This document shows positions 45,308-57,302 of a stretch of DNA of 64,000 nucleotides, one piece after another. This DNA is from Apium graveolens (taxonomy: Eukaryota > Streptophyta > Magnoliopsida > Apiales > Apiaceae): positions 307,474,565 to 307,538,564 of the forward strand of contig NC_133648.1 in the NCBI RefSeq assembly GCF_009905375.1, written 5' to 3'. Position 1 is the stretch's first letter; each line of letters begins with the position of its first letter. Below the pieces are notes generated by a model. The model was not told where the DNA came from and did not search any database. It saw nothing but the letters and a program-made list of their open reading frames with translations. Made by a program: the position numbers and the translations under genes.

Positions 45308-47326
45308 GGATTCCGTCCCGGAATCTAAGAAAGTATCCAAGGGTACTTCTCCAATATAACAATATCCAAATACTAAAATGACTCTCCAACCTTCTGGTTC
45401 CATCACAATACTCACTTAGTCTGTTCTATAATCTCTATCGGGTGCTCTATATAAGACAGTCCTTGTTATACTTTCATATGTTTATTTTGTATTACATTCC
45501 TGGCATCCAGATTATACTTCCTCAACATCGACACATGGAATACGTTGTGAATTTGTTGCAGGTCGGGGGCAAGGCCAGCTCATAGGTTACTCCCCAATGT
45601 GTTTTAAAATCTCAAATGGTCCTATATTCCTGGGGCTTAACTTTCCTTTTTTCAGAAATCTCATCAATCATTTCCAAGGGGATACCTTTAACAACACCAT
45701 GTCCCCTACTTCGTACTTTTACCTTTTCGAGCAAAATCTCTATACTTCTTTTGTCAATCTTAGGCTGTTATTAGCCGTCCTCTGATAACGTCTATTATAT
45801 CCTTAGTCCATTGGACCTCTTGGGTCCGAGCATCTTTCATTCTCCAACTTCATCCCAATACAAGGGGGATCGGCATCTTCTCCTATAGAGGGTCTCGTAC
45901 TATGGCATTCATATGTTTGTATGAAAGCTATTGATGTGGGTAATAGGAGTAGACTTATTTTAATCAATCAATTGTAACCCAATTAACGTCATAGTTTAAT
46001 TTGGTCCTCGATAATCCTACCATAAATACATTACAAAAATTTACATATCCATTCAGAAATCTCTATGAGCTGTGATAATCCACAAATTCTTCATTCTGTT
46101 TTGATTTGCTGACATGTCTATCAGTTACTTAATTATCAATGATATCTTCCTTTATATCTGGTCTCCTAAAAGTATTTCTGTAAATCTCTAGGTAAGCTTA
46201 ACTTCAACTCTATTCTCTCATTTTCTCTTCTTAGTTGTCCTCGAAGAAATTTGCATCTTTAATCATTCTTTCCTACTTAAAGCGTCGGCCACAATATTAG
46301 CCTTTCCAAGTGTTGGCCACCATATTGGCCTTTTTGGTTCAGTAGTGCGTTTCACACTTAATGTCTATGGTCAGTTCCAACCATACTTTCTTCATCTTCC
46401 CATCCTATTTGTTTCTGTGTAAAGATATGTTAAATGCTATTGTGGTCCCATTGCCATCTCGAAGGAAGCACCATTTTGTACGCAATTGGTTGATACTTTT
46501 TAGAATCTTGGAATGCTCAGCTTCCGCTATTTGTCGATCTTCCTTAACCCCTTCCGGTATGTTATTTCTAGTACTACTATACCTTAAAAGTCATATTCAT
46601 TATTCTCGCTAGTGCCGTAGACGTATCTGCATTCATTGGGACCTATTACCAGTGGCCTTTAAAAGGGCGTGTACGATCTTCCTTGCCTTCTACCAGCTCT
46701 AACAATGACATCCTCCATCTTTTCACTTTGTCCTTCGTAAGGGATATCAGTGACTATTTTGCGTATGCTCGCATGGTAAGCGTAAATATACGAAATTTCT
46801 ATTGACGATGGCGATTCTCTTAACCACGCTTAAATAAAAAGGAAATCCACTTGACGTATCTTCAATGGTATGGACGATTCTCTCGTTCTACTTGTTGATT
46901 TGAGAACTCTAAGTCATGCCTCTGCTCGGTCTTTATAACCACATTAAAGGTCCTTAAAGCATTTTAAATAGATTATTCCTACAAAAGAACAACTACATAA
47001 TATAATATTCTGGCTGCACCATTACAACACTTAGTTTTTCAACCTCATATTAGTGCAACGGGTCATAACTGTACCTCCCGTTCACCAAAAAATAATCACC
47101 TTCGAAGAAATGATTTCAAAAGATCAATGTCATTTAGACAATCTTGGTAGGATTTCAACATCAAATGATTCAAGAATAATAATGAGCCCTGAATACAAGG
47201 AGCCTTAATACTCAAAAGATACAAGGATCGACAGAAGAACACAATAAGGTTTATTCTTCCATGTCCATATAATTTCACATTTTGATAATATAGAGAATGT
47301 AAGCAACACTGGCTGGATATAAATAT
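45308..47326 (-). pseudogene. degenerate gypsy pol (integrase end to RNase H end)
   Basis: On the minus strand the integrase C-terminal region (WKG, KLSP, IGPFEILKHIG, then HNVFHVS-like sequence) is readable at about 45700-45490. The RNase H end (GKANIVADAL) is at about 46300-46270, with a second similar GGCCAC-ATATTGGCC word beside it. Between and beyond are stops and deletions; only about 0.6 kb separates regions normally 1.2 kb apart. The right edge is the AATAT target site of the chromovirus. Confidence 0.6.
47322..47326. repeat. target-site duplication AATAT (left copy)
   Basis: Identical to 61456-61460; flanks the TGTGACG...GTCACA ends of the chromovirus. Confidence 0.92.
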
Positions 47327-48253
47327 TGTGACGACTGAGAATTTTGCGACGTAATTAAGTGAATAAGTATGCTTTATGTGATATGATTATAATTATGTGA
47401 CTAAGTGTTGATTAATTATCTTTTCTGTATATAAGAATATAGGAGCGTAAATAAAAACATTTCAATTTAAAGAGTCAGCTTAGGAGTTGAGCTGTGTTGT
47501 CGGGTCGTCAGGTAGAACGGAACTCGTCCTAATAAGGAATTACAAAATATAAAATCTGAATTATGTGTAATTGAATGAAATGAACGTTTAAATAAAGTGT
47601 TTCGTCCTAAGTGACGTGTCGAGTGGTTAAGATAATGAGAAGCGTAATCGAAACGCTGAGCGTCGGGCCGTCAGGCTGAACGTGACCCTGTACACGTAGA
47701 AAAGGATAAAGATTAAAAAGGGATAAATTCTATGATCAGACCTGAGTCGTTATGTGATTGTATATGTGTGATTGCTTGTCTGTGTGCATGACTGTGTGCC
47801 TTGTGACATTTTTATGAATTTAAAGGAATTATGTGATTTAAATAAAGGTTTATTTAACCTTCGCGCATTATTATAAAATTATCCGAGTACGATAAAAGCA
47901 TGGGATTTGTTTTGTTATCTTCATAGTAGTCCTCGAGACTTTTTAAAAATGATGAGTGGATTTATTTGACGGTCCTTGCATTTTAAAGTGATTTTTATGT
48001 GAGAAAATGATATTATTAAGACGAGCTTGCGAAATTCATATAAAATCAACCGTCTGCTCAAAAATCTATTATGAGTAATGGTTGAAAAGCTAATTTTGAG
48101 ATCTACGTGTTAAAATTGTCATTTGCAATAATTTTTGATTTTTCGAGAGAGATATATTTTATATTTGATTTTTGTTACATTTCAGTAAAAAGAAAGGAAC
48201 AAATAAGCATAAAAAGGGATTTAGTAAAGTACAAATTTGCCCTTGTTTTGGTG

Positions 48254-48264
48254 GTGTATAAATT
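48254..48264 (+). promoter_or_regulatory. TATA box of the chromovirus LTR
   Basis: GTGTATAAATT followed about 30 bp later by a pyrimidine-rich initiator region. Conserved in the 3' LTR at 58230-58240. Probable promoter for the genomic RNA. Confidence 0.6.
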
Positions 48265-48356
48265 CATTCTCCCCCCCCTTTTTCCTTTCTTTTCCCGAGC
48301 ACCCCATTTCTCCTTCTCTCTTTCTGTTCTTTCTTTCCTTCACACTCTCTCGGCTA

Positions 48357-48357
<1 letters not shown>

Positions 48358-48405
<48 letters not shown>
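48358..48405. repeat. (CT)n microsatellite in the LTR leader
   Basis: About 23 CT units in the predicted 5' untranslated leader. The 3' LTR has about 16 units (58338-58369), so it is length-variable. Confidence 0.9.
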
Positions 48406-48407
<2 letters not shown>

Positions 48408-51130
48408 CTCTCTCATCTCTCCCATCTCTCTCTTGCATGCAACACTCAAACCTCACTTAAACTCAAAGATATTGCTCTCTTTAGTCTCTATTTTTGTTAT
48501 ACATCTCAATTGCCATTTGCATGTAAGTGTTGTGTAAGTGTTTTGATGTTGATCTCTATGGTTGTGTTCAAGAAAATTGATTCCTTGCTACAAAACTATA
48601 AGAGTGAATTTAAGGAGATTTTTGGGGTTAAAAACTCGAGAGAAGACCCGTTGTGGGCTCTCTTAAGTTCGACCACCACTGACTATGATCCAAGGAGAGC
48701 CGGTGGAGTTTTTACGATATGTTGATTTGAATTTTAAAGCCTTGCATGTTTGGTTTTTGAAAAGATGAAAAGAGTTTTTGGTATTTCCTTTAAAACTTGA
48801 GTATGTGATTGAAAATGGATTGTTTTGATTATTGATGTGTGTATAAGTTGTTTGATGATTAGGAGATTAAAATTTAAGGGTGCATGTTGAGTTTATATTT
48901 CAGCTATGTGCTAATTAAAAAGAGGAATTTGATTTGATGAGTTGATCTTAGTGAACACTAAGCTTATTTAGCATAAAAAGTGATTGCATGTTAGTTTTAG
49001 AGAAAAACTAGTGCATGTCATTGTTGGATCCTTAAAATTGTAAATTATGTTTTTGCCGAATAGAAAGTGGATTTAGAAGAGATTTTCTTGATGATTAAGT
49101 GAATGCATGTTGATTAAATGAGTTAATTAAAGTTGGAGTCACTAGGTGATGCTTGGTTTTGGTGTTTAATGGATTGAATGACTAAATTAAGGACTAAAAC
49201 AAGTGGGAAATGTGATATATAATCTTGCATGTCAAAATTGATCCTTGCATGTATGATTTATTGAAAAACCCGAATGGGTCTTAGGATTAAAAAGAGGAAT
49301 TAAGTTGGTTTTGCCAATTATCTTAATTGCTAGTGAGAACTTGATTGCATGACAAAGATTGGGTGGTGTTTATGTTCGAATTTTGATAATTAAAAGAAAG
49401 TGTTGATTTTGATTCTTAATATAATTATGATTCGGATTTTTGATTAAAATGGATGAAGTTTAAGTGCGTAAATGACTCTTGTGATTTGCATTAGTTGTGT
49501 TTGATTATATGAGATTGAAATTGAATATACATGGTTGTGTTTTATGTGTATTGTTCGAATTAAGGAATAAAAGAAAAAGGGAATTAAATCGTTTGTTATT
49601 AAAAAGAGCTATAAGTGATAGTTATGGTCGTAAAGGTTTGGTTGTGAATAAATCATGTACTCGTAAGAGTTATATTACTGTGATTTGAGAAATAGCTAAG
49701 GTTAAGAAAGTACGCTTCGAGTATTAAGTATATAGGGATATAAAAGTTATGAGAAAGGAATGTGCTATGTGCTATGTGCAATGTGCTTATGTGTATAAGC
49801 TATATTCGTACACTCGAGTCAAGGATATAATCGAGTTATCGTATTGAGTGATCGTTCTGGGAACGAGAGTTGAGAAACTGATTAAGGTTTTGGTTTTATT
49901 GTAGATTCAGAGCGTGAGGGCATTCAGGCTAGGAAAGGAAAGGATATACTAGGTGGCAGTAGTTCAACCTTCAGGAAAGCAATTTCAGGCAAGTAACTCT
50001 GATTACTTGTGTAAACGATTATAAAGAGAATGTTGTTCATACCTTGTAGAGTATGGAATTGTTTAACTTGTGAAACCCTGATAATGGTTTGAGATACCCT
50101 GCCTTTGATCTTGATAAACTGTTATTGATAAGCTTACTGATTCAACCCTTTGCTAATCTGTCCTTTCTGTTCAAGTTATTTATTAAGCCATGAATTGTAT
50201 TGAACCTTATAATTATCCTTGTGAACCCTGTTTAATAATACTTTATTCCTGATCACCCTATTGATCCCTAGACAGATGTTGATCCTTCTAACTTAAATAC
50301 CTTGTTATCCTTGATACAGAATCCTTAAGAATTGATCCTTGATTATCTTTGAATCACTCCCTGAACTTTGTTTATCTTAAAATCTGACTTAAGAATGAGT
50401 TTCGACTTGAAAGAGTCCGAATGATTTCATGTTCTTGGTAACGATAAAATGGATTTTTGAAAACCTATTTGTTTTTCCAACTTAAGGTTTTCCAAACGAA
50501 TTCCTGATAGATTGGATTGGGACGTAAGAGGCTAGTGGGACTAGTCCAGTCATGGTAAGAGGCTAGCGGGGCTAGTCCAACTTAAGGCTGAAATTATGCC
50601 AATTGGTACCTTAAAGACCGGATGGAGGTCGGTACGGGCTGATCACCCGTATTATAATAAAATAGAAAGATAAAGTGATCCAATCAAGGGTTCTAAATGA
50701 TTATTTAAAAAGGGAACTGAAAATTTTCTTCAGTAAATTGATTCTTGAAAATGAAAATGGTTTATATTGTTTTGAAAGAGTTGATGTGAAGCTTAAAGCT
50801 CGAGAACCCTGATTCTTAAACCTGTTGATCATAAGATTGATTCCATATAATAAAATGCTGTTGCTTTCCTTTTTTTTTGAAGATCTATTCTGATCCTTTA
50901 ATGATTTGTGATGAATGTCGGCTTTCGACCTACGTTGAGCCTTGTTCCTTAAAAGATCCATATTGATCCTTCAAAACCTTTCCTTAACCCAAAAGCTGGA
51001 AATCTGCCACCTAGAACAAATAAAGTAGAATGCCCTGAGTTTGGTAAAGTATATTGTGATTTGATATCGTAGAACTGCTTTATAGTTACTTGCTGAGTTT
51101 TATACCCATATGTTTTGTTTTAATCTAACC

Positions 51131-51163
51131 ATGGCAGTTAAGCAAGAAGATGGCCAGGCTTAG
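51131..51163 (+). promoter_or_regulatory. short upstream ORF overlapping the ORF0 start
   Basis: A ten-codon ORF starting ACCATGG (good context) overlaps the ORF0 ATG at 51150 in another frame. Ribosomes would have to skip or reinitiate to reach ORF0. Confidence 0.35.
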
Positions 51164-52234
51164 GCGCACTGCTCGTAAGAGCGTACCTGGTGGTCCCTAC
51201 CGTGTTGAGGGCTTCCGGTTGCCAGAGCAGGTAATGGTATTTTTGATTGAGCATGCGCCTAGAAGGAAATGTTTAAAGATACAATGGATTATCTGTCGGT
51301 TCTCAGCCGGAATCGATATTGTTTATTTAATAATATATTGGGGTTGTAAGTTATATCTTATGATTGGTAGTTGTAATCTTGTCTCATACTTTATCCTGTT
51401 GATCCTGTTAGTAGTTAATCGGGGTTTATGCTTATTTAATCATTAGAGTAAAGGTGTGTGAGTCCTCATTTCCTAACCCCGAGATTGAGGGTGTCACAAG
51501 TTGGTATCAAAGCTACAGGATCTAGTCCCTGAGACAAGTTAGGAATAAAAAGGGTATTTTGGGAATATATGTATATCGCGAGAGAGTTCGACTCATATAC
51601 AGTTGAGTTAGACTATTAGGTTTAGTCTAAGGAAAGTGTTTATTGGTGAAGTGGAAACTAGAGTTAGGGTGTGAGTTAGCTGGAAGCTTTATTTAATCCC
51701 AACATTGTTTCTTGGTTGTTGTTTTGTGTTTTCTCTCAGGATCCTAGTAGTGGTAGTGACTCAGACTCAGAGATTAGTTTGACCGGTACCCCAGTGGACC
51801 CCATTCCACCCTCTCCAGAGGAGCCTGTGTATGTTAGTTCAGACCTAGAGGAGGACCCTTCTGAGAGTAGTGAGATCCCTATGCAGATTTCACCCTTGAG
51901 GCCAGATTCAGAGACCCCTGCCCCTGAGCCAGAGTCCGAGATGCCTAAGACTGTACCTGTCGGTGTTGGTGGCAAGTTAGCCCAGGATCGAGACTTTGTT
52001 TACTCCCGCATTCCTGAGTTGGGAGCTTTGGTGGATAGGCTAGCCAGAGAGTCTAGGCAGAGTGTTTCAGTTATGGATGATGAGTGGCGAGTTCGGGTGA
52101 AAATGGTAGAGCAGGTTTCCAGGAGGAGATTGGATGAGGGACCATCTACTAGTGATGCTGATGCTGAGGCCCGGAGGCTGCATAAGATCATTCTTTGGAT
52201 GTTGGTTGTGTTGAGAGAGATTCTAGACGATTAG
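51150..52234 (+). CDS. candidate spliced accessory gene (ORF0) with first exon in the LTR
   Basis: Exon 1 (51150-51230) encodes 27 mostly basic residues beginning MARLRRTARKSVPGG and ends CAG directly before GTAATG, a good donor. Exon 2 opens at 51740, just after TTTTGTGTTTTCTCTCAG, a strong pyrimidine-tract acceptor, and runs in the same phase to a stop at 52234. The joined product would have 191 residues: basic start, Ser/Asp/Glu/Pro-rich middle and a charged helical C-terminus (about residues 110-191) ending in a hydrophobic LWMLVVL. The 509-nt intron contains the LTR end and the primer site, so the spliced RNA could not be reverse transcribed normally. Exon 1 is also open in the 3' LTR (61107-61187, three residue changes). 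No known domain. Confidence 0.55.
51231..51739 (+). other. predicted intron spanning LTR end and primer-binding site
   Basis: GT-AG boundaries (CAG/GTAATG ... TCTCTCAG/GAT) with phase 0 on both sides. AT content is high, as in plant introns. It contains the LTR terminus at 51498 and the primer site at 51502. Prediction only. Confidence 0.5.
51502..51513 (+). promoter_or_regulatory. primer-binding site (tRNA-Met type)
   Basis: TGGTATCAAAGC, three bases after the LTR end; one mismatch to the TGGTATCAGAGC of other elements here. Confidence 0.92.
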
Positions 52235-52759
52235 ACGGGACTGTTGGTTAAGCCCGTAGATTGTTATTTTTCAGCGCCGGTAGGCTTTGGGATACTTGGT
52301 CAGATGTCGGGATCCCTTTTCATTTATCTTGTTGTATTTCAGATCTGTGTTGTAGTAGTAGTTGTTAGAAGTTAGGGGTAGATAGGGGGATATTTTCCAG
52401 TTTTTCCTCTGTTTAACCCTGCTACATTATTGTACCTTATTTCAGAACCTGTGATAGCCAGAACTATCTTTATGTACCCTTGTTTAAATGAATCCATTGT
52501 CTTGTTTTCCATTGTGTACCTTAAATATCTCATAAACTTTTCTCAGTATCATGTTTCTATACAACCATGTTTAAAGATCGTAAAACCCTATTCTGTGCCA
52601 TGATAAAACAAAACTGATATGAGAATTATGTAGTAATAGGATTGCATGCGCAAATTGGGTAAAACTTAAAACCCACAAAAGAGATTTTATAGAAACTGTT
52701 GTTATATATATGCCATGCCATCGTATTGCTAAATAATTGCTCAATCAGGTTTGTAAAAA
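52235..52759 (+). other. non-coding leader between ORF0 and gag
   Basis: No ORF. T-rich, with TTGTATTTCAG (about 52330) and TTATTTCAG (about 52438) that could act as additional splice acceptors for gag mRNA. Nothing else recognised. Confidence 0.4.
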
Positions 52760-55700
52760 ATGGCCAACTCACCAGATCACCAAGAAGAAGAAATTCCCAC
52801 CCAAGACCCAGAAATAAACCCAGAAACCACCATGATGAGCAGACTTGCTTAGCTTTTGCAACAACCTGTGGCCCCCAAAGTTGGAAACTTCAAACACTTT
52901 CAATCTGTTCATCCCCCAGACTTCTTAGGTTTTCCAGACCCGATTAAAGCGCAGTCGTGGTTGAGAGAAATGGAAAAAGCTTTTGAGTTAGCAGAAGTTA
53001 AGGATGAAAAGAAAGCTCAGTATGCAAGTTATTACCTGAAAGACGAAGCAAGTTTCTGGTGGGAGTCTTCTAAGGCATTGTTGGAAGGCAAAGACTTAAC
53101 ATGGGAAAAGTTCACTGAGATATTTCTGGAGAAGTATTTGCCAAGCTATATGCAAGATCAGTTGGAAATGAAATTTCTGGACCTTAGACAGGAGGATATG
53201 TCCATAGCGGAGTATGAAGTGAAATTCTCGGAGTTGTCTAGATTCGTACCTGAGTACGTGAATACGGAAGCGAAGAAGGCCAAGAGGTTCCAACGGGGAC
53301 TTAAGCCGTGGATTAGGAGTCAAATAGCAATGTTGGAGATTTAGAATTATGCTGCCTTAGTTTAAAAGACGATGAAAGTGGAAGGTGAGCGAGAAGCTGC
53401 AAGAAGAGAAAATGAAGGAAGAAAAAGGAAATTTGAAAGCTCTGAGCAAGAGCAAGGGAGCTCAAAGTTTAGAGGAAGGTTTGGAAAGAATGGTGGAGGT
53501 CAGAACCAAAAGTTCCAGAAGTTTAAACCCGGTAACGGAGCTCAGAAGAACCGTTTCCAGAAAGCAGGACAACCGGGGAAGGACAACAGACCCCAGATTA
53601 AAGAATGCAAGAATTGTGGAACGAGACACCCGGGAAGGTGTAATAAGTTGGATGTAACATGTTTCAAGTGCAACCAGAAGGGGCATTACTCTTCAGAATG
53701 CCCAAGCGGAGCGAGGAAGCCTGATTTGGCTTGTTTCAAGTGTGGTAAAGTGGGCCATATGGCCAGGAATTGTAAAGAGCCTATTCAGAAGGATAATGTT
53801 CTCAGGATTGCTGGACCGCTGTCTCTCCCAGCACCATCAGCTCAACCCAGAGCTAGAACCTTTAACATGTCGATGAAAGATGCGGTGCAGGATGTGGACG
53901 TGGTAGCAGGTATGCTCGTTATTAACTCAGTAGAAGTAAAAGTTTTGATGGATTCTGGAGCAACTAGATCCTTTTTCTCTGAAAGTATTCTTGATAAGTT
54001 AAATTGTGTTGCGTACCCTCTAGAACCTAATTTGATTATAGAGGTAGAAAATCAAGAGAAAGCTATTGCTAGCGAGATTTATCCCGATTGTGAGGTGAGT
54101 ATAGAAGGTCGGCACTTTTCTGCTGACTTAATTCCCTTTAAGTTAGGAGAATTTGAGGTTATACTAGGAATGGATTGGTTGTCAAACCATGAAGCGCAAA
54201 TAGAATGTAAAAGTAAAAAGGTGAAGTTAAGAACCAAGAATGGTGAAGAGGTGATATTTAAAGGAAAGAGGCAAGAGAAGAAATTCCTAACGGCTATTGA
54301 GGCGAGAAGATTAATACGTCAAGGATGCAAAGTATATTTGGCTCATGTCATGGATTTGGGGAAGGAATCTTCAAGGATCGAGGATATTTTGATAGTAAGA
54401 GATTTTCCGGATGTGTTTCCTGATGAATTGTCTGGACTACCTCCAGACAGAGAGATCGAGTTTACGATTGATTTGGCTCCTGGATCGGAACCAGTATCAA
54501 AAGCTCCTTATCGCATGGCGCCAGTTGAGATGAAGGAATTGGCAGCTCAGTTGCAAGAATTGTTAGACAAAGGAGTGATCCGACCGAGTGTATCCCCGTG
54601 GGGCGCACCGGTGTTATTTGTAAAGAAAAAGGATGGAAGTTTGAGGTTATGCATTGATTATCGCGAACTGAATAAATTGACAATCAAGAATAAGTACCCT
54701 CTACCGCGAATCGATGACTTGTTTGATCAGCTGAAAGGAGCTTCGTGTTTCTCCAAGATTGATTTAAGATCTGGGTATCATCAGTTAAAGATTAAAGCAG
54801 AAGATATACCCAAGACAGCGTTTCGAACGAGATATGGACACTATGAGTTTTTGGTAATGGCATTTGGCTTGACGAATGCGCCAGCCGCATTTATGGATCT
54901 TATGAACAGAGTGTTCAACCAATATTTGGATAAGTTCGTTATTGTATTTATCGACGATATACTGATTTACTCCAAGACGAAAGAAGATCATAAGGAGCAT
55001 TTGAGGATTTCCTTGGAAATTCTGAGGAAAGAGAAGTTGTATGCTAAGTTTTCAAAGTGCGAATTTTGGCTACAGGAAGTGCAATTTCTTGTTCATGTAG
55101 TTAATAAAGAAGGAATCAAAGTGGACCCAGCCAAGATAGAAGCTGTAATGAATTGGGAAAGACCCAAGACTCCTACGGAAGTCAGAAGTTTTCTGGGATT
55201 AGCCGGATATTACAGGAGATTTGTGCAAGATTTCTCTAAGATTGTCGTTCCGTTAACGAAGTTGACAAGAAAGAATGAGAAGTTTGTTTGGACAGAAAAG
55301 TGTGAGGATAGTTTTCAAGAGTTAAAGAAGAGGTTGGTAACCGCCCCAGTGTTGGTATTACCAGATGACAAAGGGGAATTTATGATATTCAGTGATACTT
55401 CATATAAAGGACTCGGATGTGTGTTAATGCAACACGGGAAGGTAATAACATATGCGTCAAGGCAACTCAAGCCGCATGAGCAAAAGTATCCAACGCACGA
55501 TTTGGAATTGGAAGCAATTGTGTTTGCCCTTAAAATTTGGAGGCATTATTTGTACGGGGAAAAGTGCGAGATTTACACGGATCATAAGAGTTTAAAATAT
55601 ATCTTTACTCAGAAAGAATTGAATATGCGACAAAGAAGGTGGTTGGAATTGATCAAAGATTATGACTGTGCGATAAATTATCATCCTGGAAAGGCAAATG

Positions 55701-57267
55701 TGGTAGCAGATGCTTTAAGTCGCAAGGAAAGGTTGAATATGTTAACGTCATCGGAAGTATTGATCAAGGACTTTGAAAAGATGGAAATAGAGGTGCAGAC
55801 TCCAGAATTTGGAGGTGAAGCTATATATGCAATGTCGTTTCAACCGAAATTTTGGAAAAGATTCGATGCTGTCAAGTGCAAGTAATGAATCGCGAAAGGG
55901 ATAAGTTGACGGGAGAAGAAATTAAAGCTCAAAAAGATGGGAAAGGAATATACCGTGTTAACTCACGTATTTGGATACCTAATGTCGTGGAACTAAAGCA
56001 CGAGATTTTGCAAGAAGCGCATAACTCGAGATTTTCAATTCACCCTGGAAGTACGAAAATGTACCAGGATTTAAAAGGAAGTTATTGGTGGCCAAACATG
56101 AAGAAGGAAATTGCGGAATGGATAAGTAGATGTTATACATGCCAAAGAGTCAAAGCGGAACATCAAAGGCCGAGCGGATTGCTTCATCCACTGGATATAC
56201 CCGAATGGAAATGGGAACATATAGCGATGGATTTCGTGGTAGGATTACCTAAAACCAAGTTAAATCATGATGCGATTTGGGTGGTAATCGATCGGTTGAC
56301 CAAGGAAGCATATTTCTTGCCGATAAATGAAAGGTTTTCGTTGGAAAAGTTGGTCAAATTGTATTTGGATGAGATTGTGATGCGTCATGGAGTTCCTGTG
56401 TCTATCGTGTCTGATAGAGACCCGAGGTTTAACTCGAGATTTTGGCGACAATTCCATGATCATTTGGGAACTAAGTTGAAAATGAGTACGGCATATCATC
56501 CGCAGACAGACGGACAAAGTGAAAGGACAATTCAGACAATTGAAGATATGTTGCGAACCTGTGCAATAGATTTCAAAGGAAATTGGGACGATCATTTGCC
56601 CTTAATTGAGTTTTCCTACAACAACAGTTATCACGGGAGTATTGGCATGCCGCCTTATGAAGCGTTGTATGAAAGAAAGTGTAGATCCCCTACCTATTCG
56701 GACGAAGTTGATGAGCGCAAATTAATTGGCCCAGAGCTAGTTCAACAAACGAAGGAAAAGGTCGAACTGATTCAAAAGAGATTAATTGCAGCTCAAGATC
56801 GACAAGCAAAGTACGCAAATCAAGAACGTAAAGATGTGCAATTCGAAACTGGAGACAAAGTCTTATTAAAGATATCTCCTTGGAAAGGTTTAACCCGATT
56901 CGGAAAGAAAGGAAAGTTGAGTCCTAGGTACATTGGACCATTTGAAGTATTGCGTCGAGTTGGGAAAGCGGCATATGAGCTAACGCTACCTCCGCAAATG
57001 CAACATCTGCACAATATATTTCATGTATCTCTTCTGAAGAAGTATAATGCTGATGCGAGCCATGTGATCGAGTTGAAACCAGTGGAAATCCAAACAGATT
57101 TGTCCTATGTGGAACAGCTAGTTCGAATTTTGGACCGAAAAGAGAGGATGCTTAGAAATAAAGTTGTACCTCTAGTTAGAGTGTTATAGAGAAATCCATT
57201 AGTCGAAGAATCGACTTGGGAATTAGAAAGCGAAATGAAAGAAAAGTATCCCCATCTATTTGTTTAG
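52760..57267 (+). pseudogene. chromovirus gag-pol polyprotein with five lesions
   Basis: Start ATG at 52760 (AAAAATGGCC). Gag capsid: WLREMEKAFELAEV...YYLKDEASFWWE. Then three zinc-knuckle-like motifs ([33 protein letters not shown]). Protease active site DSG at about 53951; RT with [19 protein letters not shown] and FIDD (54950); RNase H with [10 protein letters not shown] and TDHKSLKYI. Integrase has an HHCC finger and a DD35E triad (Asp 56230, Asp 56413, Glu 56521). The C-terminal IGPFEVL and chromodomain-like RILDRKERMLRNK...VEESTWELE follow. Lesions: TAG 52850, TAG 53342, TAA 53363, a one-base deletion near 55850 (frame change between RNase H and integrase) and TAG 57187 in the chromodomain. 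Otherwise collinear and full length (about 1,500 codons). Confidence 0.93.
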
Positions 57268-57286
57268 ATTCTGGGGACAGAATCCT

Positions 57287-57302
57287 TTTAAGGAGGGTAG
57301 AT
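57287..57302 (+). promoter_or_regulatory. polypurine tract of the chromovirus
   Basis: TTTTAAGGAGGGTAGAT region directly before the 3' LTR start at 57303. Confidence 0.9.

Larger units (their letters stand above)
47327..51498 (+). repeat. 5' LTR of the chromovirus (4172 bp)
   Basis: Begins TGTGACGACTGAG and ends GGGTGTCACA. A TATA box (GTGTATAAATT, 48254) is followed by a C/CT-rich leader with a (CT)n tract (48358-48405), so transcription likely starts near 48285 and R-U5 is about 3.2 kb. Possible splice donors (CATGTAAGTG, 48519) occur in the leader. Duplicated GAGGCTAG(T/C)GGG(A/G)CTAGTCC blocks lie at 50527-50581. ORF0 exon 1 is at 51150-51230. Confidence 0.93.

Noticed and set aside
48107..48725. 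ORFs rich in Ser-Leu (and Arg-Glu on the other strand at 58197-58379)
   Set aside because: They are translations of the (CT)n microsatellite and its surroundings.
49497..49688. 63-codon ORF in both chromovirus LTRs (also 59454-59645)
   Set aside because: Shared only because the LTRs are copies. Lys/Arg-rich low-complexity sequence, no motif; substitutions between copies do not look constrained.
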